Of a stretch of DNA of 64,000 bases, positions 20,633 to 32,003 are shown piece by piece. Every line of letters starts with the position of its first letter. Position 1 is the first letter of the stretch. The notes beneath the pieces were generated by a model, which was not told the origin of the DNA, did no database searches, and saw only the letters and a program-made list of their open reading frames with translations. The position numbers and the translations under genes were made by a program. Origin of the DNA: Protonemura montana (lineage: Eukaryota; Arthropoda; Insecta; Plecoptera; Nemouridae); the NCBI GenBank assembly GCA_947568835.1, contig OX387606.1:1488001-1552000 (forward strand), read 5' to 3'.

Positions 20633-22894
20633 CTAGCGTCCTACAGTAGTTTTCAATGGAGCCATCGGCTTGCCTGCTACTGGAGCCATCGGCTTGCCTG
20701 CTACTGGAGCGATCGGCTTGCCTGCCACTGGAGCGATCGGCTTGCCTGCCACTGGGGCCATCGGCTTGCCTGCTACTGGGGCCATCGGCTTGCCTGCTAC
20801 TGGGGCCATCGGCTTGCCTGCTACTGGGGCCATCGGCTTGCCTGCTACTGGAGCCATCGGCTTGCCTGCCACTGGGGCCATCGGACTACGGACTGCAGGG
20901 GCCATCACCTTACTACCTACAGGCTTGGCAGGACCTGCTGCCTTCAAGGCTGAGACAGCCGGTTTTCCCGGCTGCACTATTGCATTCGCTACCATCGCCA
21001 TCGGTTTACCCGGCATACCTGGTATACCCGGCATGGCCATCTCTGACGACGCCACGCCTGACTTGACTTGCATGGTGTCGTACATTGGCCTGGGACTGCC
21101 CTTTACCCAATCATACGACGGGTAGCGATTGGGCCCCGTGGAGCCTATACCGGATACACTTGAACCTGTACGAGAGAGTGAGGAGCTCGGCGACGAGGGA
21201 GAAGATGGGAAGTCGGGTCCTCCGTTCGGGATGGGTATGGGCTCACTCATATTGCCCCAAAAGTTGACTGCACTTGTCCACGACACCGAGCTGGGCGTGG
21301 TCGTGCCGTTCCAGGAATTGGTCAGGCCGTTCCAGAAGCTACCTAAATTGAAGCCTTTGCGACCGCCCTGATCGGAATCATCGGGGCCGTACTGGCGTTC
21401 ATCCAGACCCAGGAACTTGGTTAGCGCGTCAATGGCTATGTTGAGCAAACGGTTCAGGGTGCTCTCAAGATCATCGAAAGGGCGGCGTCGCTCTTCGCGG
21501 GGAGGGGGGAAGTCGTCGTACGGCGGTGGAGGGCGTTTACCACCGAATGGCGAAGGCGATGGCTGGTAATTGAACTGCGCCATTGACATCGGTGCGGCAC
21601 ACGCGCAGTGCGCGGCGAGCGCTGGAAACACAATGGGGTTGGGTTTCAGAAACCGTTTTCAAGACCAGGTTTGGGTCCAAAGTACCGGCGTTCATTTGGA
21701 GTGAACTCTGCAAGGAACAGGAAGCAGTCGAGGCTACAGGCTAGCATTTTAATAGCCTCACAATATGTGCAATGGACAATTGGTGCACAATTTGTAAACA
21801 ATTGGTAAAAAGGTCTTTAGCTGCGTTGTTTATGAGAGTTTGGCTGTTCCATTAAAACTGATTTAAAGCTGGGGCAAAAGGTTAGTAGCGATGACGTAAG
21901 TCTAAAAATCAAAATAATATTTCCATGTATTATGATGTAAATATTGAAGGAAAGTCCATGTAACTGCAGAAACTAATTCTTTCAGACAAGTTGAGAATAT
22001 GCAATACAAATCAGTTTCATGAACTGGTTTGATGAACTGATTTTGATTTGAAAACAATTTACAATCGTTCTAAAGAAGTTTTTATTTTCTCACTGTTTTT
22101 ACAGCATTGACGAATATTTGTCTATTATTTACTTCCGTTCCTATATTATTTATAATGTAATCAAAAGGAATAAAAATGATTTAATATTATTATTATTATT
22201 AAATCTGGCATCAAAAGATAAAAATTGCACACCACAGGTAATCGTCAAAACAATTTAATCAAAAACTAGAAAAAAGGGAACCGATTTGAAATATTTTGAT
22301 AGATTATTTCTTTCAGTGTGCTTTGGAGTGTGGGAAAACTTGTACACATTCTAAAAACATTCGTGGTCTGAAGTTGTCAAAAATCCTTGATCAATGTTGA
22401 TTAAAATCGCATGAAACTGTAAAATAAGCTACACTCAATAAATTAAATTCTGACATTGAAATGGAAATCGAACCATCAGTAAAACCTATTGCGTACCAAA
22501 ACAACCAACATAAAGTCAAAGTCAAAGAAGTAAATTATTTCAGAGAAGTTATGATGTGTTTTTCGGTTTTGCTCTGCGTTGAAGAGATTTACGGCCCTTG
22601 AAAGGGCTTAACGCCTCGACGTTTCGATCTTCTCCTGAAGATGACGATCCGTGCCTCGTCGAAACGTCGAGACGTGAGACCCTTTCTAGGGCAGCAAACC
22701 TCTTCAACGCAGAGCAAAACCGAAGAACACATCATAACATCAAAACATGGCTCTAAAAAAAAACCACTCAACCAATAACAGAGAAGGTTCAGATAGTGCA
22801 GGTCACGCTTTGCTGGCTCACTGTGAAGAAGCACCTGCAGGTGCAAGGAATCCTGGCACTCACCGAGAGCCGCAAACGCCAGCAAAGTCTTCAT
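20633..22894 (-). CDS. Secreted Pro-rich protein with PMAPVAGK repeats
   Basis: Exon 1 22864-22894 and exon 2 20633-21621, joined by a 1242-bp phase-1 GT-AG intron (donor GTGAGT, acceptor TTTCCAG); predicted 339 aa. Exon 1 encodes MKTLLAFAAL; with exon 2 the signal peptide reads MKTLLAFAALALAAHCACA. The mature protein starts with a Pro/Arg-rich stretch (KRPPPPYDDFPPP, REERRRP). It continues with an amphipathic segment (LESTLNRLLNIAIDALTKFL), a Trp/Asn/Ser-rich middle, a Gly-Pro-Met region, and about nine tandem PMAPVAGK octapeptides before the end LKTTVGR. There are few cysteines. A TTAAAAG box lies at 22990-22997, about 100 bp before the ATG. A structural extracellular role is likely from composition only. 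Confidence 0.75.
22545..22745. mobile_element. Inverted-repeat element with hammerhead-like core (Penelope/retrozyme-like)
   Basis: Arms of about 85 bp (GTTTTGCTCTGCGTTGAAGAG and its inverse) surround a centre holding GACGTTTCGA and TCGAAACGTC. The whole lies in the intron of the gene at 20633-22894. Confidence 0.7.
22628..22676 (+). ncRNA. Candidate hammerhead ribozyme core
   Basis: CTGAAGA (22635-22641) fits the CUGANGA box. GACGA/TCGTC (22643-22647 and 22656-22660) can form stem II. GAAAC (22661-22665) is followed directly by GTC (22666-22668), the cleavage triplet, and TCTC/GAGA can start stem I. This minimal stem III arrangement is known from Penelope-like elements. Pairing was checked only by eye. 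Confidence 0.5.
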
Positions 22895-23194
22895 CTTGCA
22901 AGGGGTCGTCGACACAGAAAGATATCGCTAGTAAGAAGACCAAGGTAGCGAAGGTGGACACGTAGAGTGACAGCTCACGGGCGACCCAGCTTTTAAGACA
23001 TCCGAGGGTGGCCTTCGTCGAGCCCGAAGTCGTCAGCACCCTAATTACCATGACGTCACCCGATAATTAGCAGCACGAGTCGGCGCTGGCGAGACTGAGC
23101 GATAACAATCCCCGGGCGCCGGTTTCTTGAAGGCAATGTTTGGGGGTTTAATTGTTATTATCTTGGTTACAACCCCTAAACATCAAGACAAATC

Positions 23195-26100
23195 TTTTTA
23201 TTATTATCAACACTATAAACATCTCAAAAATTTATGCCCAAACGGGAACTCGAACCCCAATCTCCACCTGTCGCGGGTGTTGCTCTAACCCATTGAGCTA
23301 CTTGGACCCCGATCTCCACCTGTCGCGGTGATGCTCTAACCAATTGAGCTACTTGGACCCCGATCTCCACCTGTCGCCGGTGTTGCTCTAACCCATTGAG
23401 CTACTTGGACCCCGATCTCCACCTGTCGCGGGTGTTGCTCTAACCAATTGAGCTACTTGGACCCCGATCTCCACCTGTCGCGGTGTTGCTCTAACCAATT
23501 GAGCTACTTGGACCCCGATCTCCACCTGTCGCCGGTGTTGCTCTAACCCATTAAGCTACTTGGACCCCGATCTCCACCTGTCGCGGGTGTTGCTCTAACC
23601 AATTGAGCTACTTGGACCCCGATCTCCACCTGTCGCGGGTGTTGCTCTAGCCCATTGAGCTACTTGGACCCCGATCTCCACCTGTCGCGGTGTTGCTCAA
23701 CCAATTGAGCTACTTGAACCCCGATCTCCACCTGTCGCGGTGTTGCTCTAACCAATTGAGCTACTTGGACCCCGATCTCCACCTGTCGCCGGTGTTGCTC
23801 TAACCCATTGAGCTACTTGGACCCCGATCTCCACCTGTCGCGGGTGTTGCTCTAACCAATTGAGCTACTTGGACCCCGATCTCCACCTGTCGCGGGTGTT
23901 GCTCTAACCCATTGAGCTACTTGGACCCCGATCTCCACCTGTCGCGGTGTTGCTCTAACCAATTGAGCTACTTGAACCCCGATCTCCACCTGTCGCGGGT
24001 GTTGCTCTAGCCCATTGAGCTACTTCGACCCCGATCTCCACCTGTCGCGGGTGTTGCTCTAACCCATTGAGCTACTTGGACCCCAATCTCCACCTGTCGC
24101 GGGTGTTGCTCTAACCCATTGAGCTACTTGGACCCCAATCTCCACCTGTCGCGGGTGTTGCTCTAACCCATTGAGCTACTTGGACCCCAATCTCCACCTG
24201 TCGCGGGTGTTGCTCTAACCCATTGAGCTACTTGAACCCCGATCTCCACCTGTCGCGGGTGTTGCTCTAACCCATTGAGCTACTTGGACCCCGATCTCCA
24301 CCTGTCGCGGGTGTTGCTCTAACCCATTGAGCTACTTGGACCCCGATCTCCACCTGTCGCGGGTGTTGCTCTAACCCATTGAGCTACTTGGACCCCGATC
24401 TCCACCTGTCGCGGTGTTGCTCTAACCAATTGAGCTACTTGAACCCCGATCTCCACCTGTCGCGGGTGTTGCTCTAGCCCATTGAGCTACTTGGACCCCG
24501 ATCTCCACCTGTCGCGGGTGTTGCTCTAACCCATTGAGCTACTTGGACCCCAATCTCCACCTGTCGCGGGTGTTGCTCTAACCCATTGAGCTACTTGGAC
24601 CCCAATCTCCACCTGTCGCGGGTGTTGCTCTAACCCATTGAGCTACTTGGACCCCAATCTCCACCTGTCGCGGGTGTTGCTCTAACCCATTGAGCTACTT
24701 GAACCCCGATCTCCACCTGTCGCGGGTGTTGCTCTAACCCATTGAGCTACTTGGACCCCGATCTCCACCTGTCGCGGGTGTTGCTCTAACCCATTGAGCT
24801 ATTGGACCCCGATCTCCACCTGTCGCGGGTGTTGCTCTAACCCATTGAGCTACTTGGACCCCGATCTCCACCTGTCGCGGGTGTTGCTCTAACCAATTGA
24901 GCTACTTGGACCCCGATCTCCACCTGTCGCGGGTGTTGCTCTAGCCCATTGAGCTACTTGAACCCCGATCTCTACCTGACGCGGGTGTTGCTCTAGCCCA
25001 TTGAGCTACTTGGACCCCGATCTCCACCTGTCGCGGGTGTTGCTATAACCCATTGAGCTACTTGGACCCCAATCTCCACCTGTCGCGGGTGTTGCTCTAA
25101 CCCATTGAGCTACTTGGACCCCAATCTCCACCTGTCGCGGGTGTTGCTCTAACCCATTGAGCTACTTGGACCCCAATCTCCACCTGTCGCGGGTGTTGCT
25201 CTAACCCATTGAGCTACTTGAACCCCGATCTCCACCTGTCGCGGGTGTTGCTCTAGCCCATTGAGCTACTTGACCCCGATCTCCACCTGTCGCGGGTGTT
25301 GCTCTAACCAATTGAGCTACTTGGACCCCGATCTCCACCTGTCGCGGGTGTTGCTCTAACCCATTGAGCTACTTGGACCCCGATCTCCACCTGTCGCGGG
25401 TGTTGCTCTAACCCATTGAGCTACTTGGACCCCGATCTCCACCTGTCACGGGTGTTGCTCTAGCCCATTGAGCTACTTGGACCCCGATCTCCACCTGTCG
25501 CCGGTGTTGCTCTGACCCATTGAGCTACTTGGACCCCGATCTCCACCTGTCGCGGGTGTTGCTCTAACCCATTGAGCTACTTGGACCCCGATCTCCACCT
25601 GTCGCGGGTGTTGCTCTAGCCCATTGAGCTACTTGGACCCCGATCTCCACCTGTCGCGGGTGTTGCTCTGACCCATTGAGCTACTTGGACCCCGTTCTCC
25701 ACCTGTCGCGGGTGTTGCTCTGACCCATTGAGCTACTTGGACCCCGATCTCCACCTGTCGCGGGTGTTGCTCTAACCAATTGAGCTACTTGGACCCCGAT
25801 CTCCACCTGTCGCGGGTGTTGCTCTAACCCATTGAGCTACTTGGACCCCGATCTCCACCTGTCGCGGGTGTAGCTCTAACCAATTGAGCTACTTGAACCC
25901 CGATCTCCACCTGTCGCGGGTGTTGCTCTAACCCATTGAGCTACTTGGACCCCGATCTCCACCTGTCGCGGGTGTTGCTCTAACCAATTGAGCTACTTGG
26001 ACCCCGATCTCCACCTGTCGCGGGTGTAGCTCTAACCAATTGAGCTACTTGGACCCCGATCTCCACCTGTCGCGGGTGTTGCTCTAACCCATTGAGCTAC

Positions 26101-27155
26101 TTGGACCCCGATCTCCACCTGTCGCGGGTGTTGCTCTAACCCATTGAGCTACTTGGACCCCGATCTCCACCTGTCGCGGGTGTTGCTCTAACCAATTGAG
26201 CTACTTGGACCCCGATCTCCACCTGTCGCGGGTGTTGCTCTAGCCCATTGAGCTACTTGGACCCCGATCTCCACCTGTCGCGGGTGTTGCTCTGACCCAT
26301 TGAGCTACTTGGACCCCGATCTCCACCTGTCGCGGGTGTTGCTCTGACCCATTGAGCTACTTGGACCCCGATCTCCACCTGTCGCGGGTGTTGCTCTAAC
26401 CAATTGAGCTACTTGGACCCCGATCTCCACCTGTCGCGGGTGTTGCTCTAACCCATTGAGCTACTTGGACCCCGATCTCCACCTGTCGCGGGTGTAGCTC
26501 TAACCAATTGAGCTACTTGGACCCCAATCTCCACCTGTCGCGGGTGTTGCTCTAACCCATTGAGCTACTTGGACCCCAATCTCCACCTGTCGCGGGTGTT
26601 GCTCTAACCCATTGAGCTACTTGGACCCCAATCTCCACCTGTCGCGGGTGTTGCTCTAACCCATTGAGCTACTTGAACCCCGATCTCCACCTGTCGCGGG
26701 TGTTGCTCTAACCCATTGAGCTACTTGGACCCCGATCTCCACCTGTCGCGGGTGTTGCTCTAACCCATTGAGCTACTTGGACCCCGATCTCCACCTGTCG
26801 CGGGTGTTGCTCTAACCAATTGAGCTACTTGGACCCCGATCTCCACCTGTCGCGGGTGTTGCTCTAACCCATTGAGCTACTTGGACCCCGATCTCCACCT
26901 GTCGCGGGTGTTGCTATAACCCATTGAGCTACTTGGACCCCAATCTCCACCTGTCGCGGGTGTTGCTCTAACCCATTGAGCTACTTGGACCCCGATCTCC
27001 ACCTGTCGCGGGTGTTGCTCTAACCCATTGAGCTACTTGGACCCCAATCTCCACCTGTCGCGGGTGTTGCTCTAACCCATTGAGCTACTTGGACCCCGAT
27101 CTCCACCTGTCGCGGGTGTTGCTCTAACCAATTGAGCTACTTGGACACTGTGCTT
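23195..27155 (-). repeat. 52-bp satellite made from the tRNA-like head of a SINE, about 75 units
   Basis: Flanked on the left by the normal SINE tail (TTATTATTATCAACACTATA, AAACGGGAACTCGAACCCC) and on the right by the head end (GAGCTACTTGGACACTG). In between, a 52-bp unit (on the minus strand: tRNA-like 5' half with A-box AGCTCAATTGGTTAGAGCA plus part of the anticodon arm) repeats about 75 times. Some units read TTGAACCCC instead of TTGGACCCC, and a block of nine units recurs near 24000, 24430 and 24960, so there is higher-order structure. Confidence 0.95.
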
Positions 27156-27298
27156 GACTGCTTCGTAATTCAACTCTGCAGTGAAACAACGTGGACTGGG
27201 TCCCAAGTGAACTGGTTTTATGCCGCAATCCCTAGCAAGGCAAGGCCTACAAATGAGTTCTAGCGGGTGGTCACATTCGTTGCACAACTAATTTTTTA

Positions 27299-27512
27299 AT
27301 TTGTGGTGTTTAACGACGCACTGTTTTGACATCTGGCCATGCGGCACTGGTCTAATGACGTCGGTGAATGAGTGGATGAAGATGAGGATGATTATGAACC
27401 TAACCTAGTCTAGAAGGGAGGAGGGGAAACCCGGTGCCGGCACGTAGCCTACTCCTGTCGAAGACCAAGGGGACCACCGGCTTAACGTCCCATCCGAAAG
27501 ACTTAACTTATT
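27299..27512 (-). mobile_element. 5S-derived SINE, 3' part only
   Basis: GTGTTTAACGACGCACTGTT end and the body up to CTTAACGTCCCATCCGAAAG, with the 5S-like head missing. Confidence 0.85.
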
Positions 27513-27559
27513 GTTAAAAATTTTGGTGGAACCCGACCTAAGTAGAGTATCGCATGTTT

Positions 27560-28077
27560 TCAAGTAATTACCAGCCATGGTCGACAATCAGTGAGTATTT
27601 TCTAGAAGTCGAGAACTACGTGGAAATGACAGGAAATTATCAGTTGTACATGGAGATAACAAAAACACGGCACACTTTAGACAAACTAATAAATGTTCTG
27701 TTTTATTTTCAAATATATACAATACTATGTGATTCGCAAAGCGTTTTTTGTTTTTGTGTGCAAAGCCGCACGTAAATGGATGTTGTGCTTGTGCTCAGCG
27801 TGGCAGTGATTCGTGACGTCATTCTTTGATGGTAAATCGTGCAACGTTGCCGACATTTTTAGCACCTAGCATCGAAACATAATTTTACATATTCGAGCAG
27901 ATATCAATTTCAAATTAAAATCAAAAGTATTCAGAAAATCAAAAATATTTCATAAAATTTGTCAGAAAAATACATGCGTTTGCTTCGCCGATACGTCAAT
28001 GGGACTGGATTTCCACTTTCCGGTACTGGCAAACTTTTAAAAATAAACAACATGAAAATGTCTAAACAAATCTTGTT
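27560..28077. other. No recognised features
   Basis: AT-rich spacer with short ORFs only; nothing recognisable on either strand. Confidence 0.4.
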
Positions 28078-28370
28078 TCAAACGGAGTCTCGAACCCCGA
28101 TCTCCACCTGTCGCGGGTGTTGCTCTAACCAATTGAGCTACTTGGACCCCGATCTCCACCTGTCGCGGGTGTTGCTCTAACCCTTTAAGCTACTTGGACA
28201 CATCATTTTTTAGACAATTTTAGTGTATTTGATGAGAATGACGGATCTCCAAGGAGTAGAACCAAGAGGCTGTGAATACTCACAGTCACTCTGATTCTAG
28301 TGACGCTATATCACGTCACAACCTGTCAAACTCGAGTAACTCCAATTTGACGTTGGATGCGATGCAATGC
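28078..28370 (-). mobile_element. tRNA-related SINE copy with two head units
   Basis: Tail-side GGAGTCTCGAACCCCGATCT followed by two 52-bp head units (the second has CCTTTAAGC), then the conserved pre-tRNA block (TTAGTGTATTTGATGAGAAT, CTGTGAATACTCACAGTCAC). A small-scale version of the large array at 23195-27155. Confidence 0.8.
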
Positions 28371-28861
28371 AAGCGTTTGAAATTTGAATTTCACAAGATT
28401 CTGATATGTTTACGAGATGAGTTGTACTATCGTTGTCATGCTTTTGTACACCCCTGGTAAAATGGGCGCTTACTTTGCTGCTAGAGCTTAGGGCGGCCAT
28501 AACAAAGGTTGACATCGTTGACATAGTCTTGCCCTTCTAGGCAGGGCGATCAAGATTCTTTGCCCTTCTAGGCAAAGCTGTCAGAACCTTCTTACGACGT
28601 CGATGAGGTCACCATTCGTTTCGCAGCCGGTGCGTCATCGCGGAGACCACGCCCACTGACGCTATCTGGTGGAAAATGGAGAAAGCTGCATTATTATCCC
28701 CTGACCTTGACCTTGAAGCTAAAAAAATATCTCAGTAATATCAAGATCAAGTCACGACGAATGAGCCAAAATGTTGTAGATTTGTAAAGATCAAAACAGA
28801 TTAAACGCATGATTTTTTATTTTCTTTTGCTTCTTCTACATTTATTTCATTATTTCACAGT

Positions 28862-30125
28862 AGGATCCAGACAGCTAATCTCAAATAACCTGGATAGAGC
28901 ATAGGATCCAGCCAGCTGATCTCAAATAACCTGGATAGAGCATAGGATCCAGTCAGCTGATCTCAAATAACCTGGATAGAACATAGGATCCAGCCAGCTG
29001 ATATCAAATAACCTGGATAGAGCATAGGATCCAGCCAGCTGATCTCAAATAACCTGGATAGAGCATAGGATCCAGCCAGCTGATCTCAAATAACCTGGAC
29101 AGAGCATAGGATCCAGCCAGCTGATATCAAATAACCTGGATAGAGCATAGGATCCAGCCAGCTGATATCAAATAACCTGGATAGAGCATAGGATCCAGCC
29201 AGCTGATCTCAAATAACCTGGATAGAGCATAGGATCCAGCCAGCTGATCTCAAATAACCTGGATAGAGCATAGGATCCAGCCAGCTGATCTCAAATAACC
29301 TGGATAGAGCATAGGATCCAGCCAGCTGGTCTCAAATAACCTGGATAGAGCATAGGATCCAGCCAGCTGATATCAAATAACCTGGATAGAGCATAGGATC
29401 CAGCCAGCTGATCTCAAATAACCTGGATAGAGCATAGGATCCAGCCAGCTGATCTCAAATAACCTGGATAGAGCATAGGATCCAGCCAGCTGATCTCAAA
29501 TAACCTGGATAGAGCATAGGATCCAGCCAGCTGATCTCAAATAACCTGGATAGAGCATAGAATCCAGCCAGCTGATCTCAAATAACCTGGATAGAGCATA
29601 GAATCCAGCCAGCTCATCTCAAATAACCTGGATAGAGCATAGGATCCAGCCAGCTGATCTCAAATAACCTGGATAGAGCATAGGATCCAGCCAGCTGATC
29701 TCAAATAACCTGGATAGAACATAGGATCCAGTCAGCTGATCTCAAATAACCTGGATAGAGCATAGGATCCAGCCAGCTGATATCAAATAACCTGGATAGA
29801 ACATAGGATCCAGTCAGCTGATCTCAAATAACCTGGATAGAGCATAGGATCCAGCCAGCTGATCTCAAATAACCTGGTTAGAGCATAGGATCCAGCCAGC
29901 TGATCTCAAATAACCTGGATAGAGCATAGGATCCAGCCAGCTGATATCAAATAACCTGGATAGAACATAGGATCCAGTCAGCTGATCTCAAATAACCTGG
30001 ATAGAGCATAGGATCCAGCCAGCTGATCTCAAATAACCTGGTTAGAGCATAGGATCCAGCCAGCTGATCTCAAATAACCTGGATAGAGCATAGGATCCAG
30101 CCAGCTGATCTCAAATAACCTGGAT
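28862..30125. repeat. 41-bp satellite, left part
   Basis: About 31 tandem copies of a 41-bp unit (AGGATCCAGCCAGCTGATCT then CAAATAACCTGGATAGAGCAT) with low divergence. Continues after a LINE insertion at 30836-31715. Confidence 0.95.
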
Positions 30126-30835
30126 ATGAGATATGGTATAATGTTCTGGGGTAATTCTCAAAATCACAAAAAAAATATTCACACTCCAAAAAAAAGTAAT
30201 CCGTACTATGCTAAATTTAAAACCTAAAAAATCCTGTCGCAAATATTTTGAATTACTACAGATAATGACAATGCCTAGTCTTTTCATTTATCAACTTCTA
30301 ACCTTTATAAAAACTAATCAGGACCATTTTTCTGCACATGACCATAACCATAGGACTAGAAATAAAAACAACTTCAAACTACCTCGAGAAAAATTAACTG
30401 TAATAAAAAAACAAGTGAAACCGACAGGCCTTCTTTTATTTAATCTATTACCTAAAGATATTAAACAATTAGCTGTAAATAAGTTCAAATCTAGATTAAA
30501 AAAGTTCCTCGTAAAAAATGTGTTTTATACTGTGGACGAATTCAAATCAGCAATTAGATGTCCAAATGTAAAGTTGTAAAAAAGTGTTGTTATTTCTATC
30601 ATTATTTTCGTTTTTATTTTTATCATTATTATATCAGTAGTATTATTATTATTACTATCTTTATTATTATTATTATTAGTTCATAAGAATGTCAACATTG
30701 TATGTCATCGTGTTTTAGTATAGTACTTAGTTTAAATTCTTAAAAATAGTCTGTACGTTCTGCTGCATAGGTATACCTACAGTATGAGAACTTTTTGACT
30801 TAAATAAAAAATAAATAAATAAATAAATAAATAAA
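30126..30835 (+). mobile_element. 5'-truncated LINE inserted in the 41-bp satellite
   Basis: A frame from about 30127, interrupted in the early part, encodes MRYGIMFWGNSQNHKK, LNLKPKKSCRKYFELL, IMTMPSLFIYQLLTF, the RTRNKNNFKLP motif, FNLLPKDIKQLAVNKFKSRL and NVFYTVDEF. These are in the order found at the C-terminus of Jockey/CR1-type LINE ORF2. A TTATTATT-rich 3' UTR and an (AATA)n tail end the copy, and the satellite resumes immediately. Confidence 0.85.
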
Positions 30836-31715
30836 TAGGATCCAGCCAGCTGATATCAAATAACCTGGATAGAGCATAGGATCTAGTCAGCTGATCTCAA
30901 ATAACCTAGATAGAGCATAGGATCCAGCCAGCTGATATCAAATAACCTGGATAGAGCATAGGATCCAGCCAGCTGATCACAAATAGCCTGGATAGAGCAC
31001 AGGATCCAGACAGCTGATCTCAAATAACCTGGATAGATAGGACCCAGCCAGCTGATCTCAAATAACCTGCAATAGAGCATAGGATCCAGCCAGCTGATCT
31101 CAAATAACCTGGATAGAGCATAGGATCCAGCCAGCTGATATCAAATAACCTGGATAGAGCATAGGATCCAGCCAGCTGATCTCAAATAACCTGGACAGAG
31201 CATAGGATCCAGCCAGCTGATATCAAATAACCTGGAAAGAGCATAGGATCCAGCCAACTGATATCAAATAACCTGGATAGAGCATAGGATCCAGCCAGCT
31301 GATATCAAATAACCTGGATAGAGCATAGGATCCAGCCAGCTGATCACAAATAACCTGGATAGAGCATAGGATCCAGCCAGCTGATCTCAAATAACCTGCA
31401 ATAGAGCATAGGATCCAGCCAGCTGATCTCAAATAACCTGGATAGAGCATAGGATCCAGTCAGCTGATCTCATATAACTTGGATAGAGCATAGGATCCAG
31501 CCAGCTGATCTCAAATAACCTGGATAGAGCATAGGATCCAGCCAGCTGATCTCAAATAACCTGGATAGAGCATAGGATCCAGCCAGCTGATCTCAAATAA
31601 CCTAGAAAGAGCTTAGGATCCAGCCAGCTGATCTTAAATAACCTGGATAGAGCATAGGATCCAGCCAGCTGATCTTAAATAACCTGGATGGAGCATATGA
31701 TCCAGCCAGCTGATT
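30836..31715. repeat. 41-bp satellite, right part
   Basis: About 21 more 41-bp units, more diverged than the left part (CTTAAATAACC and TGCAATAGAG variants, one shortened unit near 31035). Confidence 0.95.
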
Positions 31716-32003
31716 AAAATTCAAGTCAGGCAATTCCTTGTTGACAACAGGTAGAAACCCTCAAACCGGAAGTGTCTTTATGATTATGATACTTATTTCA
31801 TATTTTTTTAATCACCTTTTGACCTTCAATTAATAATTTTACGAAACCTAGAACTCTACCGATAACAATACTTAACAAGTGAAAATAGCACGGGCTCTTT
31901 GAAAGTCAGGGATTTATAAGATGGCAGCCTTCGCTACAGGGTATCACCACAGCAACTGCGATCCAGGTTATTTTAGCAACACGTTACACGCACTTTCACG
32001 CAC

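Noticed and set aside
20543..21125. Plus-strand ORFs with RLACYWSH and GAIGLPAT repeats
   Set aside because: Shadows of the PMAPVAGK repeat on the minus strand, which has the spliced signal peptide.
21684..21740. Alternative first exons for the PMAPVAGK gene (MNA.. or MLACSLDCFLFLA)
   Set aside because: The first is too short and the second ends in the wrong phase; the exon at 22864-22894 gives the correct phase and a perfect signal peptide.
28306..28524. Segment STMSTFVMAALSSSSK followed by a GTAAGC donor as the missing tetraspanin exon
   Set aside because: Too hydrophilic to complete TM4 and ends in a donor rather than a stop; kept only as an unlikely alternative.
28862..31715. CRISPR-like array
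   Set aside because: 41-bp units are contiguous with no unique spacers, in an intron-containing eukaryotic context.
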